From positions 296,292 to 360,291 of the forward strand of contig NZ_BMYR01000001.1 in NCBI RefSeq assembly GCF_014652375.1: DNA of 64,000 nt. Reading direction: 5' to 3'. A program made the position numbers and the translations under genes. This document shows, piece by piece, positions 17,650 through 26,642 of this stretch; within the stretch, counting starts at the first letter, position 1, and each line of letters starts with the position of its first letter. The stretch comes from Alishewanella tabrizica (GTDB taxonomy: Bacteria > Pseudomonadota > Gammaproteobacteria > Enterobacterales > Alteromonadaceae). The notes under the pieces are model-generated. The model had not been told where the DNA came from and searched no databases. It saw only the letters and a program-made list of their open reading frames with translations.

Positions 17650-18264
17650 ATGCAAAAAGTTGTTCTTGCCACCGGCAATAAAGGAAAAGTCACCGAGCTC
17701 AGTGCCATGCTAGCGCCTTATGCGATCTCGGTGATCCCACAAACGCTATTGGGCGTGGGTGATGCAGATGAAACGGGCTTAACCTTTGTTGAAAATGCCC
17801 TGATAAAAGCACGCCATGCCGCGCATATTACTGGTTTACCCGCCATCGCTGACGATTCTGGCTTGGCGGTAAACGCGCTGGGGGGCGCGCCAGGTATTTA
17901 TTCGGCACGCTATGCTGGGGCGAATGCCACTGATGCGACTAATATCGATAAATTACTCGCGGAAATGGCTAACGTTCCCATGGCACAACGACACGCGGCG
18001 TTTCACTGTGTCTTGGTTTATTTACGTCATGCGACAGATCCAACGCCCGTGATCTGTCATGGCAGCTGGGCGGGCTTCATCGCGCTCAATCGCTCGGGTG
18101 AAGCAGGCTTTGGCTATGATCCGGTATTTTATGTGCCAGCACTCGAAAAAACCGCTGCCCAATTATTGCCTGCTGAAAAACAGCAACTGAGTCATCGGGG
18201 ACTGGCATTACGTGCGTTAGTGCAACACCTTGCCACCTTACCACACAGCGAGATAACCGTTTGA
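17650..18264 (+). CDS. rdgB: XTP/dITP diphosphatase (RdgB/HAM1)
   Basis: Removes non-canonical purine nucleotides (dITP, XTP) so they are not put into DNA. The N-terminal signature is [14 protein letters not shown]. The family motifs [40 protein letters not shown] and GFGYDPVFY are all present, as are [10 protein letters not shown] residues near the C-terminus. I start at ATG 17650 (204 aa), which agrees with the family length. It overlaps the hemW start by 4 nt. Confidence 0.96.
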   Translation: MQKVVLATGNKGKVTELSAMLAPYAISVIPQTLLGVGDADETGLTFVENALIKARHAAHITGLPAIADDSGLAVNALGGAPGIYSARYAGANATDATNIDKLLAEMANVPMAQRHAAFHCVLVYLRHATDPTPVICHGSWAGFIALNRSGEAGFGYDPVFYVPALEKTAAQLLPAEKQQLSHRGLALRALVQHLATLPHSEITV

Positions 18265-19403
18265 GCCTGCAATTACCGCCACTTTCACTGTATATTCACA
18301 TTCCGTGGTGTATTCAAAAATGTCCTTATTGCGATTTTAACTCGCACGCGGTAAAACAAGGGATCCCAGAACAAGAATATATTGCACATCTCTTAGCGGA
18401 TTTACGCCAAGATTTACCGCTCGTTGTCGGTAGACCTTTGCACAGCATTTTTATTGGCGGCGGCACGCCCAGTGTATTTAGTGCAGCGGGTATTAAACAG
18501 ATCTTAGACGGCGTTAAACAGGAACTGGCGACGTTACCCAACATGGAAGTCACCATGGAAGCTAATCCGGGGACCTTTGAAGCTGAACGCTTTGCTGGGT
18601 ACGTTGCTGCAGGTGTTACCCGTTTTTCTATTGGTGTACAAACCTTTCAAGCCGCTCAGCTCAGTGCCTTAGGGCGTATTCACAATGCCGCAGAAGCACA
18701 AGCCGCCGCAAAACTTGCTGCAACACTGCCTTTGCACAGTTTTAATTTAGACTTAATGCATGGCTTGCCAGGACAAGATGTGGCGATGGCATTACACGAT
18801 TTGGATACCGCCATTGCGTTAAATCCCCCCCATCTATCTTGGTATCAACTGACCATTGAACCGAATACAGCCTTTGCCTCACGCCCTCCTGTGCTGCCCG
18901 ACGATGACATTCTTTGGGATATTCAGCAGCAAGGATTAGCGCGCTTAGCGGCCGCAGGCTATGAGCAGTATGAAACCTCGGCATACAGTAAAGTGGGGCA
19001 TAAATGCCAACATAATCTAAATTATTGGCGTTTCGGGGATTATTTAGGTATCGGTTGTGGTGCTCACGGCAAGATCACCTTACCCTCAAGAAACGCTATT
19101 TTACGGACGGTTAAAATTAAACATCCAAAAGGTTATATGGATTTGAGCCGTGGTTACTTGGATGAAAAACACCCAGTGCTGGCCGAAGACCGGCCATTTG
19201 AATTTTTTATGAATCGCTTTCGTTTACTGGAAGCGTGCCCGTTTAACGATTTTACCGCGTTTACCGGCTTACCGTTAGCAACCCTTAATGAACCTATTGC
19301 CACGGCGTTAACCCAAGGTTTATTGACTGAACAGGCAGATGCTTGGCAAATCACCCCGCATGGTGCACGCTACTTAAATGATTTACTGACCCTGTTTATT
19401 TAA
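18261..19403 (+). CDS. hemW: HemW radical SAM heme chaperone
   Basis: An anaerobic coproporphyrinogen oxidase-like radical SAM protein now regarded as a heme carrier rather than an oxidase. Cys17, Cys21 and Cys24 in WCIQKCPYC give the CxxxCxxC cluster motif; the extra Cys of HemN is not present. [10 protein letters not shown] is the SAM-binding glycine motif. The HemW C-terminal domain is seen in [12 protein letters not shown]. The frame starts with TTG at 18261, overlapping the rdgB TGA (TTGA), so translation is probably coupled. Its 380-aa length is normal. It is the last gene of the yggS operon. Confidence 0.93.
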   Translation: MSLQLPPLSLYIHIPWCIQKCPYCDFNSHAVKQGIPEQEYIAHLLADLRQDLPLVVGRPLHSIFIGGGTPSVFSAAGIKQILDGVKQELATLPNMEVTMEANPGTFEAERFAGYVAAGVTRFSIGVQTFQAAQLSALGRIHNAAEAQAAAKLAATLPLHSFNLDLMHGLPGQDVAMALHDLDTAIALNPPHLSWYQLTIEPNTAFASRPPVLPDDDILWDIQQQGLARLAAAGYEQYETSAYSKVGHKCQHNLNYWRFGDYLGIGCGAHGKITLPSRNAILRTVKIKHPKGYMDLSRGYLDEKHPVLAEDRPFEFFMNRFRLLEACPFNDFTAFTGLPLATLNEPIATALTQGLLTEQADAWQITPHGARYLNDLLTLFI

Positions 19404-19427
19404 CAAGGTTAAAAAGGAATAGATGTT

Positions 19428-21278
19428 ATGAATATTCGCTCTCCCCGTTTGGGTTTACTTTCTTTAGCGCTAACTGCGGCCTTAGTGTCTGGCTGTGGCC
19501 CGAAAACGGCGCAACCGTCGTTAATCACTGACACCTCGACACAACAACAGGTGGATTTGAACGAACGCGCCAATCAACTCTTTGAACAAATTTTTAATGA
19601 ACGCGTGCAACGCAATCCAGTATTACAAACCAGTTTAGGTATAAAAGATGATTATGATAAATGGCAAGATCTAAGCGATGACGCCTTTGCCGCAGAATTA
19701 GCGATGACGCGCCAACATTTAACGCTATTAGAAGCGATTGACAGCCAAGCGCTGGATCCGCAAACGCGCTTAAGTTATCAGTTAATGCACAAACAGCTGA
19801 ATGACACCCTCGAAGACGCCAAATGGCGACTCTATAACTACCCAGTAAATCAAATGTTTGGCATTCACTCGCAAGTCCCATCAGTGCTTATTAACCAGCA
19901 TAAAATCAGTGACGTTAACGATGCCAAGGCCTATATCGCCAGATTAAATGCCGTGCCACTGTTATTTCAACAATTACAACAACACCTAACCGCACAAGCC
20001 GATGCGGGTATTATTGTGCCACAATTTGTATTTGCGCATTTACGTTCAGCCAGCGAGAACATTATTCAGGGTGCGCCTTTCGACGAACAGGCTGACAGCA
20101 CATTACTGGCAGACTTTAGCGGCAAAGTCGCGCAACTCTCTCTAAGCGAGGTTGAACAAAAATTACTAGTGGATGAAGCACGTGTTGCACTTCTGACCAG
20201 TGTGGGCCCGGCTTATCGGCAATTACTACAATACTTTTCTGAATTAGAACAACGCGCAGGAACGGATGATGGTGTCTGGCGTTTTCCAGACGGCGACGCA
20301 TATTATCAAAACCGCTTAACGCGGATGACAACAACTGATTTTACTGCAGAAGAAATTCATCAACTGGGTTTAGATGAAGTGGCGCGGATCCATACCGAGA
20401 TGCAAGCCATTATGCAACAGGTTGGATTCAGTGGCACCTTGGCGGCATTTTTTGAATATATGCGCGACGCGCCTCAATTTTACTACCCAGAAACGGCTGA
20501 GGGGCGTGCCGCCTATTTACGCGATGCGACTGCCATTATTGATCATATGCGCACGCGGTTAGATGAGCTGTTTTTGGTGAAACCACAAGCAGAGATGATT
20601 GTACAAGCCGTTGAGCCTTTTCGGGAGCAAAGCGCTGGTAAAGCGTTTTATCAACGCCCATCGATGGATGGTACACGGCCAGGCGTTTACTATGCCAACT
20701 TATATCGCATGAGTGATATGCCAAAGTATCAGATGGAAGCATTAGCCTATCATGAAGGGATCCCCGGTCATCATATGCAATTGGCCATTGCGCAAGAGCT
20801 AGAAGGTATTCCTAAATTCCGTCGCTTTGGTAGCGTAACAGCCTACATTGAAGGTTGGGGCTTGTATTCTGAATTATTGCCAAAAGAAATTGGCTTATAT
20901 CAGGATCCTTACGCTAATTTTGGTCGCCTAGCGATGGAATTGTGGCGAGCAGCGCGTCTTGTGGTCGATACCGGCCTGCATGCCAAAAAGTGGACGCGAG
21001 AAGAGGCCATACAGTACCTTGTAGACAATACGCCTAACCCCGCCACGGATGCCAGTAAAGCCATTGAGCGCTATATTGTGATGCCTGGCCAAGCAACGGC
21101 TTACACGGTGGGCATGGTTAAAATTCTGCAATTGCGTGCTCATGCTCAAGCGAGCTTAGGTGAGCATTTTGATATTCGAGCCTTTCATCAAGTTATACTT
21201 GAAAATGGCGCGGTACCACTGGATACCCTAGCACAGTTGGTTGACGCCTATATTGCGCGAACTAAACCCGCTAACTAA
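19428..21278 (+). CDS. DUF885 family lipoprotein, probable metallopeptidase
   Basis: The 616-aa protein starts with a lipoprotein signal (ALTAALVSGCGPK, acylated Cys near residue 23). DUF885 proteins are related to metallopeptidases, and here the zinc-like motif YHEGIPGHHMQ is at about residue 440, followed by YIEGWGLYSELLPKE (third ligand Glu) and the C-terminal PGQATAYTVGMVKI, all family hallmarks. It is probably anchored in the periplasm and degrades peptides, though the substrate is unknown. The gene lies 24 nt after hemW with its own ribosome binding site (AAAAGGAATAG). It may be co-transcribed with hemW. Confidence 0.9.
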   Translation: MNIRSPRLGLLSLALTAALVSGCGPKTAQPSLITDTSTQQQVDLNERANQLFEQIFNERVQRNPVLQTSLGIKDDYDKWQDLSDDAFAAELAMTRQHLTLLEAIDSQALDPQTRLSYQLMHKQLNDTLEDAKWRLYNYPVNQMFGIHSQVPSVLINQHKISDVNDAKAYIARLNAVPLLFQQLQQHLTAQADAGIIVPQFVFAHLRSASENIIQGAPFDEQADSTLLADFSGKVAQLSLSEVEQKLLVDEARVALLTSVGPAYRQLLQYFSELEQRAGTDDGVWRFPDGDAYYQNRLTRMTTTDFTAEEIHQLGLDEVARIHTEMQAIMQQVGFSGTLAAFFEYMRDAPQFYYPETAEGRAAYLRDATAIIDHMRTRLDELFLVKPQAEMIVQAVEPFREQSAGKAFYQRPSMDGTRPGVYYANLYRMSDMPKYQMEALAYHEGIPGHHMQLAIAQELEGIPKFRRFGSVTAYIEGWGLYSELLPKEIGLYQDPYANFGRLAMELWRAARLVVDTGLHAKKWTREEAIQYLVDNTPNPATDASKAIERYIVMPGQATAYTVGMVKILQLRAHAQASLGEHFDIRAFHQVILENGAVPLDTLAQLVDAYIARTKPAN

Positions 21279-21287
21279 ACGTGACGA

Positions 21288-21321
21288 GGTAACAACATAC
21301 TGGTTATGGTATGTTGTTGCC
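21288..21321. repeat. 13-bp hairpin between DUF885 gene and corA
   Basis: GGTAACAACATAC and GTATGTTGTTGCC pair over 13 positions (one G-T wobble) around an 8-nt loop. No T run follows on either strand, so it is not a standard terminator. It may stabilise the 3' end of the DUF885 mRNA or be a regulatory site for the CorA-MgtE pair. Confidence 0.6.
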
Positions 21322-21346
21322 TGCTAGAGAATTCAGTAGGTAGTCT

Positions 21347-22309
21347 ATGATTCATATTCATTATTATGATCCCGAACTTGCTGCATGGCAGCAGCGTCAG
21401 GTGCAGCAGATCGCACAAGAATTACGATTAAGTGCCCCTATTTGGCTAGACTTAACTCAGGCGACGAATGAAGAAGAATCGCAGGTAATGCACGCCATGG
21501 CGATCGCGCCTACCATGGCAGAAGACTTTACCCGGCAACGACATCCCCCTAAATTTGAAGCACAAGCGCATTTTTCGCTGTTAGTATTACGCGGCTATGC
21601 TGATCCTGACTTTTCAGAGATAACCCAAAGTGCTCAGGTGAATTTGTTATTCTCAGGGGATGTGCTTATTAGCAAAGTACAATGCCATGAGCCCTTACTT
21701 GCCGCACAGTTAAAACCTGTACTCTCTGCTGAGGGTAAAGTTAGTGTGGTGGACTGGGTAAAACACTTTACCCTGGTGGTTTCTGCCAGCTATTTAGGCA
21801 AATTGCTTAGTTTTGAAGAAGAGCTCAGTGAGCTCGAAGATGCTATGCTGCATAAAGGCAATGATGAATTAATGGCAACGATGATGCGAAATCGCTCGGT
21901 ATTACGCAAAGTAAATCGGAACTTAGCGTATCAAAAAGATATCTTTTCTGATGCCATGTATGAAGAACAACATGTCTTAGCGAATCATTTCTCTAATGCC
22001 GATTTGCGAGACTTTTATGAAAAGTTTGAACGTCTTCATTCTATGACCGATATGTACTACGATCAGCTGAGTGATTTAGTCCATGGCTACATGTCGACCA
22101 CTTCGCATCAGATAAATGAGCGTATGAAGGTTCTGACGATGGTCAGTACCATTTTTATCCCTCTGACCTTTGTAGCGGGTGTCTATGGGATGAACTTTCA
22201 TAATATGCCCGAGCTCACCTTTGCTAAGGGGTACTTTATTACGCTATTGGCGATGCTATTTATGGGCTTGGGGAGTCTTGCCTGGTTTAAATTTAAACAT
22301 TGGTGGTAA
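21347..22309 (+). CDS. corA: CorA-family divalent cation transporter
   Basis: A pentameric Mg2+ (or Co2+/Ni2+/Zn2+) channel of the inner membrane. The long N-terminal cytoplasmic domain ends in a helical stalk (KFERLHSMTDMYYDQLSDLV). Two C-terminal membrane helices follow (VSTIFIPLTFVAGVYGMNF with the selectivity motif YGMNF, then FITLLAMLFMGLGSLAWF). The 320-aa length is normal. It lies 12 nt before mgtE, so a cell-wide magnesium module is plausible. It is closer to CorA-like than to ZntB by the GMN loop sequence NFHNMPEL. Ion specificity is inferred. Confidence 0.92.
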   Translation: MIHIHYYDPELAAWQQRQVQQIAQELRLSAPIWLDLTQATNEEESQVMHAMAIAPTMAEDFTRQRHPPKFEAQAHFSLLVLRGYADPDFSEITQSAQVNLLFSGDVLISKVQCHEPLLAAQLKPVLSAEGKVSVVDWVKHFTLVVSASYLGKLLSFEEELSELEDAMLHKGNDELMATMMRNRSVLRKVNRNLAYQKDIFSDAMYEEQHVLANHFSNADLRDFYEKFERLHSMTDMYYDQLSDLVHGYMSTTSHQINERMKVLTMVSTIFIPLTFVAGVYGMNFHNMPELTFAKGYFITLLAMLFMGLGSLAWFKFKHWW

Positions 22310-22321
22310 CAAGGATGCCTT

Positions 22322-23671
22322 ATGGTTGAAAACCCACATCTGGATTTAGAAGAAATTGTGCGGGATAGCTTTGATGAAGAAGAATTCAATCAGCTATTAA
22401 CCCGCTTAACAGAGCTTGAGCCAGCCGAACTGGCCCTTGCCTTAGAATCGATGCCACTTGAGCAACGACTTAACTGTTGGCTGGGTTTAGCCCCTGAAGA
22501 TCAAATTGCCGCCCTTACGCATATGCGGGTCGATGCCCGCGAAAACGTGTTTAAGCAACTTGACGATGGACAATTAAAAACCCTCGTTGAAGAAATGGAC
22601 GTTGATGCTTTGCTGGAGCTTTTAGAAGAGCTGCCACAACGTTTATATGATTACGCCTGTTCTCGGCTCGATGCCAGCCAGCGCCGCTGGTTAGAAATGG
22701 CGCTCACTTACGATGAAGATCAATGTGGTCGTTATGCCGATCATGATCTATTGATTATTAATAAAAACGCCAAGGTACGCGATGCCATACGGCTGTTCCA
22801 AACGGTGCCAGACGACGCCGAATATCAAGATACCTTGTTTGTTATTGATCGGACCGGTCGCTACGCAGGACAAATTCAGGCCAGCAGCTTACTTGGTCGC
22901 GGCAGCCATTTGCCTATAGAAGGCTTTATTGATGAAGATTGCCCAGTGGTTGATGGTCAACTCGATTTAGATCAAGGCTCAGATATTGTTGCACGCTCTG
23001 GCTATACCGCCCTCGCCGTTGTGAATGATCAAGGTAAATTACTGGGACGCCTTTCCATTGGCGAGGCGCTAGAGAATGTCCGTCGCAGCCTAGAAAGCCA
23101 ATTTATGCATACTGCAGGCTTAGATGAAGAAGAAGACTTGTTTGCGCCTATTTTTATCAGCGCCAAACGACGTGCAGTGTGGTTAGGCATTAACTTATTA
23201 ACCGCCTTTTTAGCCGCGTGGACCATTGGCTTATTTGAAGCCACGTTACAACAAGTGGTCGCTTTAGCAGTACTAATGCCTATTGTTGCCAGCATGGGCG
23301 GTATTGCAGGTAGCCAAACCCTGACCTTGATGATTCGCGGGCTAGCCTTGGAGCAAATTACTGAACAAACCTATATGACCCTGTTGCGCAAAGAAATGGG
23401 GGTTGCGGCGATTAATGGCGTATTGTGGTCGATTGTTATCGCCGTTATTACGTATTTTTGGTTTGGCGACTGGCTTATCGGCGGTATTATTGGTTTAGCC
23501 ATAGTAATTAACATCATTATTGCTTCCGTATCTGGCGTGTACATCCCGCGCTGGTTAGACAAGCTGAATATTGATCCCGCCTTATCAGGCTCAGTGATCC
23601 TAACGACAGTCACCGATGTGGTAGGTTTTTTTGCATTCTTAGGACTAGGTTCGCTATTTTTACTGGCATAA
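22322..23671 (+). CDS. mgtE: MgtE-family magnesium transporter
   Basis: A Mg2+-gated inner membrane channel. Domains in order: N-terminal superhelical domain (residues about 5-130, LLTRLTELEPAELALALESM), a CBS pair (about 135-255, LLIINKNAKVRDAIRLF and SGYTALAVVNDQGKLLGRL), a plug helix, and five membrane helices from about 285. The pore motif AVLMPIVASMGGIAGSQTLT is typical of MgtE. Length of 449 aa is normal. Its partner corA is directly upstream on the same strand. No M-box riboswitch is seen upstream. Confidence 0.94.
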   Translation: MVENPHLDLEEIVRDSFDEEEFNQLLTRLTELEPAELALALESMPLEQRLNCWLGLAPEDQIAALTHMRVDARENVFKQLDDGQLKTLVEEMDVDALLELLEELPQRLYDYACSRLDASQRRWLEMALTYDEDQCGRYADHDLLIINKNAKVRDAIRLFQTVPDDAEYQDTLFVIDRTGRYAGQIQASSLLGRGSHLPIEGFIDEDCPVVDGQLDLDQGSDIVARSGYTALAVVNDQGKLLGRLSIGEALENVRRSLESQFMHTAGLDEEEDLFAPIFISAKRRAVWLGINLLTAFLAAWTIGLFEATLQQVVALAVLMPIVASMGGIAGSQTLTLMIRGLALEQITEQTYMTLLRKEMGVAAINGVLWSIVIAVITYFWFGDWLIGGIIGLAIVINIIIASVSGVYIPRWLDKLNIDPALSGSVILTTVTDVVGFFAFLGLGSLFLLA

Positions 23672-23685
23672 TATTGTTATCTGGA

Positions 23686-23753
23686 GTGGGTGAGCATAAG
23701 GTTTACCCACCGTCTCAATTCGTTATTGCCTGACGTGCTTAATACGACAGGCA
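23686..23753 (+). other. Two weak inverted repeats in the rimK leader
   Basis: GTGGGT (23686) pairs with ACCCAC (23705), and TGCCTG (23727) with CAGGCA (23748), each with a long loop. The second ends just before the rimK AGGAG. They are modest stems and may be chance. Confidence 0.25.
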
Positions 23754-23762
23754 GGAGCCTTT

Positions 23763-24680
23763 ATGAAAATAGCGATACTGTCACGTAACGCCGAACTTTA
23801 CTCTACAAAACGCTTGGTTGAAGCAGCCACCGCAGCAGGCCATGATGTTCATGTTATTGATCCCCTCATGTGTTATATGAACATCAACCGTATCAGCTCT
23901 TCTATTCACTACAAAGGAGAAGTGCTCGAAGGGTTTGATGCGGTGATCCCGCGTATAGGTGCCTCAATTACGTTTTATGGCACTGCGGTACTACGGCAAT
24001 TTGAAATGATGGGCGTTTATTCGTTAAATGAATCAGTTGCGATTGGCCGGGCACGCGATAAATTACGCTCATTGCAATTACTGGCACGCCAAGGCATCGG
24101 TCTACCTGTCACCGGTTTTGCTGATAAACCAGGCGATATCCCTGACTTAATTGAGATGGTGGGTGGTGCGCCCTTAGTGATTAAACTGTTAGAAGGGACA
24201 CAAGGTATTGGTGTGGTGTTAGCCGAAACCCGTACTGCCGCAGAAAGTGTTATCGATGCCTTTATGGGGCTTAATGCGCATATTTTGGTGCAAGAGTATA
24301 TTCGAGAAGCGAACGGTGCTGATTTACGCTGCTTTGTCGTTGGCGACAAAGTGATTGCTGCCATGAAACGCCAGGCTAAAGCCGGTGAGTTTCGCTCAAA
24401 CTTACACAGAGGTGGCACAGCCACCAAAATTAGCTTAACGCCAGAAGAGCGACGTATTGCGATTGCCGCGGCAAAAACGATGGGGTTAGCGGTCGCTGGG
24501 GTTGATTTATTGCGCTCGAATCATGGCCCTGTGGTAATGGAAGTGAACAGCTCACCTGGGTTAGAAGGTATCGAAACCACGACGGAAAAGGATGTTGCTG
24601 GCTTAATTATTGCGCATTTAGAAAAACAAGTGGCCAGCTTTAAATCGAAAAAACAAGTTAATACTAAGGGGACTGGCTAA
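23763..24680 (+). CDS. rimK: RimK-type alpha-L-glutamate ligase (ATP-grasp)
   Basis: Adds glutamate residues to the C-terminus of ribosomal protein S6 in E. coli; the family can also make poly-glutamate. The N-terminus [20 protein letters not shown] and the block [20 protein letters not shown] are RimK-specific. ATP-grasp motifs include [38 protein letters not shown] and [20 protein letters not shown] (metal ligands Glu and Asn). Length of 305 aa is normal. AGGAG lies 4 nt before ATG. It overlaps the next gene by 1 nt (TAATG), implying a coupled pair. Confidence 0.95.
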   Translation: MKIAILSRNAELYSTKRLVEAATAAGHDVHVIDPLMCYMNINRISSSIHYKGEVLEGFDAVIPRIGASITFYGTAVLRQFEMMGVYSLNESVAIGRARDKLRSLQLLARQGIGLPVTGFADKPGDIPDLIEMVGGAPLVIKLLEGTQGIGVVLAETRTAAESVIDAFMGLNAHILVQEYIREANGADLRCFVVGDKVIAAMKRQAKAGEFRSNLHRGGTATKISLTPEERRIAIAAAKTMGLAVAGVDLLRSNHGPVVMEVNSSPGLEGIETTTEKDVAGLIIAHLEKQVASFKSKKQVNTKGTG

Positions 24681-25744
24681 TGACACGACCGCTCACCCAA
24701 CAACGCAGCCCTTTTATTTTGGGTGATAGCCATATTGCGCCAGGTAGTCGCCAAGTTGTTGATATCCCCTTTGGTAAGCTGTATACGCACACTGAGCTAA
24801 ATATTGGCGCACACGTGGTACATGGCCGACAAGCCGGCCCTGTGCTGTTAATCACGGCAGCCTTACATGGTGATGAAATTAATGGTGTAGAAATTTGTCG
24901 GCGGCTTTTAAAAATTCCACGATTAAATCGATTACGCGGTACGCTGGTTGTAGTGCCTATTGTGAATACCTATGGTTTTGTGCAGCAATCACGCTATTTA
25001 CCCGATAGACGAGATCTGAACCGCAGCTTTCCTGGAAGTGAGAAAGGCTCCTTAGGAAGCCGTATGGCCTATCAGTTTACCAATAGTATTTTAGCGAAAT
25101 GTACGCATGCCATTGATTTACACACCGGTGCTATCCATCGCGCTAATTTACCGCAGGTAAGAGCCAGTGCTAAAGATAAAACCGCACTACGAATGGCTGA
25201 GATCTTTAATGCGCCCATTATTATTAAAGCTGCCAGCCGAGAAGGCACCATGCGCGGCACAGCAAATACCTTGGGTATTCCCATTTTATTGTATGAAGCG
25301 GGTGAGGCACTGCGTTTTGATGAGCAATCTATCAAAATTGGGGTGCGGGGTATCGTCAATGTTATGCAAGATTTGGGTATGCTAACGCATACCAAACGCG
25401 GGATCAAAACCGGCTCTCTTTTCTCGAAGAAAAGTAGCTGGGTGCGTGCAGAGCACGATGGCATTGCACGGTATTATGTCAGTTTGGGCCAAACGGTACA
25501 ACAAGGGGACTTACTGGCTCATATTTATTCACCCTACTCCGATTTTGAAGTCGCCATCACCGCTACGCTAGCCGGCGTCGTCATAGGACGCAACAATCTG
25601 CCGTTAGTTAATGAAGGCGAAGCGTTATTTCATATTGCTGAAGTAAGTTCATTAGAAGAAGCAGAAAAAACCCTCGATGCGATTAGTGACGAAGTGGATA
25701 ATGCGATGCCCAGCTCAATCACTGATGAATATGGTGTAGTGTAG
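24680..25744 (+). CDS. Succinylglutamate desuccinylase/aspartoacylase-family hydrolase (RimK partner)
   Basis: A zinc amidohydrolase of the AstE/aspartoacylase group (M14-like fold), 354 aa. Zinc ligands are seen in TAALHGDEINGVEICRR (His and Glu) and ATAIDLHTGAI-type AIDLHTGAIHR (His). RRDLNRSFPGSEKGSLGSRM provides the substrate-binding Arg/Asn residues. A C-terminal beta domain follows (HIYSPYSDFEVAITATLAGV). It starts inside the stop of rimK, so the two products are made together. A hydrolase that trims or recycles glutamyl or N-acyl amino acids fits its position, but the substrate is unknown. It is not the arginine-succinyltransferase pathway AstE, as no ast genes are near. Confidence 0.88.
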   Translation: MTRPLTQQRSPFILGDSHIAPGSRQVVDIPFGKLYTHTELNIGAHVVHGRQAGPVLLITAALHGDEINGVEICRRLLKIPRLNRLRGTLVVVPIVNTYGFVQQSRYLPDRRDLNRSFPGSEKGSLGSRMAYQFTNSILAKCTHAIDLHTGAIHRANLPQVRASAKDKTALRMAEIFNAPIIIKAASREGTMRGTANTLGIPILLYEAGEALRFDEQSIKIGVRGIVNVMQDLGMLTHTKRGIKTGSLFSKKSSWVRAEHDGIARYYVSLGQTVQQGDLLAHIYSPYSDFEVAITATLAGVVIGRNNLPLVNEGEALFHIAEVSSLEEAEKTLDAISDEVDNAMPSSITDEYGVV

Positions 25745-25784
25745 CGTCATTATAATGTGGTGCTTAGCAGTGCGCCTTGGCAAT

Positions 25785-26543
25785 TTAAAGTTTTTCGACA
25801 ACCACGTCATACTCTGCCAACAGCGGGATCCGCTGTTGCAGCTTGCTTTCTATATGATCTAATTCTCGCATCCGCTGGCAAAACAGCGCCGATTTAGCTT
25901 CCAATTCGACAATCTTTTCATCCATACCCAGAGTGATTTTTTCCATTAACTGATTAACGGATTGCCAATCTTGCGTCTCAGCACGCTCAAAGTTACTGTC
26001 GGACTGACGTAAAGCATCACGCAATGCTCCCCACACAGCCCCCACACTGTGTCGTGCTAGGGTGTGTAACTGGGGTTTAAGCTCACGGTTTAAAAAATTA
26101 TCTAGCTCATTCAAACTTTGTGGGGCTAAGTAAAAATGATCACCGGTACGGACAAAACGTGATAAAAACTGAAAGGTGGTTTCGCGGATTAACGCCCGCC
26201 ATTCCGCTTGCTGCGATTTATTGCCCACGCCAGCTAACATCGCTTCAATACTGGATAAACCGACTTCAACACCATCTACAGCTAAACTGACAATTTCAGG
26301 CACAAATTTGCGCAACCCTTCCGAGTAAAGTTGTAGCAAACGTTGCTCTTCTTCATCTAACTGCTGCCACTCCCCTTTTACAAACAGCTGTTGATTATGA
26401 TTTATTTGCACAAAAGTACGATTATTTTGCATCACACGAATATGCTCAGGCGAAATTAGCACACCATAGCGAAAAGCCATATTACAGTCTGCCTTAACCG
26501 ACAAACTGCTTAGAAGTAGCAAAATAAACACAAGTACTGGCAC
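25785..26543 (-). CDS. YggN-like DUF2884 secreted protein
   Basis: A 252-aa exported protein of the DUF2884 family (E. coli YggN), function unknown. The signal peptide is VLVFILLLLSSLSVKA. The mature region begins DCNMAFRYGVLISPEHIRVM and continues NNRTFVQINHNQQLFVKGEW, the family signature. The rest is helical (ELEAKSALFCQRMRELDHIES). It converges with the aspartoacylase-like gene. The ribosome binding site is weak but ACAGGAGTAACCC... (AGGAG on the minus strand is absent) is unclear, so the start is supported mainly by the signal peptide. Confidence 0.82.
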   Translation of the reverse strand: MPVLVFILLLLSSLSVKADCNMAFRYGVLISPEHIRVMQNNRTFVQINHNQQLFVKGEWQQLDEEEQRLLQLYSEGLRKFVPEIVSLAVDGVEVGLSSIEAMLAGVGNKSQQAEWRALIRETTFQFLSRFVRTGDHFYLAPQSLNELDNFLNRELKPQLHTLARHSVGAVWGALRDALRQSDSNFERAETQDWQSVNQLMEKITLGMDEKIVELEAKSALFCQRMRELDHIESKLQQRIPLLAEYDVVVEKL

Positions 26544-26642
26544 AGGAGTAACCCAACAATCTATCTTAGTTATAGCATAAGAAAAAATGGGCTTTATTAC
26601 ACCTCATGTTAACGCAGCGCCCCACCTGCTGGTCGCATAACA

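Noticed and set aside
22310-22321. M-box riboswitch for mgtE
   Set aside because: Only 12 nt separate corA and mgtE, and the leader before corA (21279-21346) is too short and lacks M-box features.
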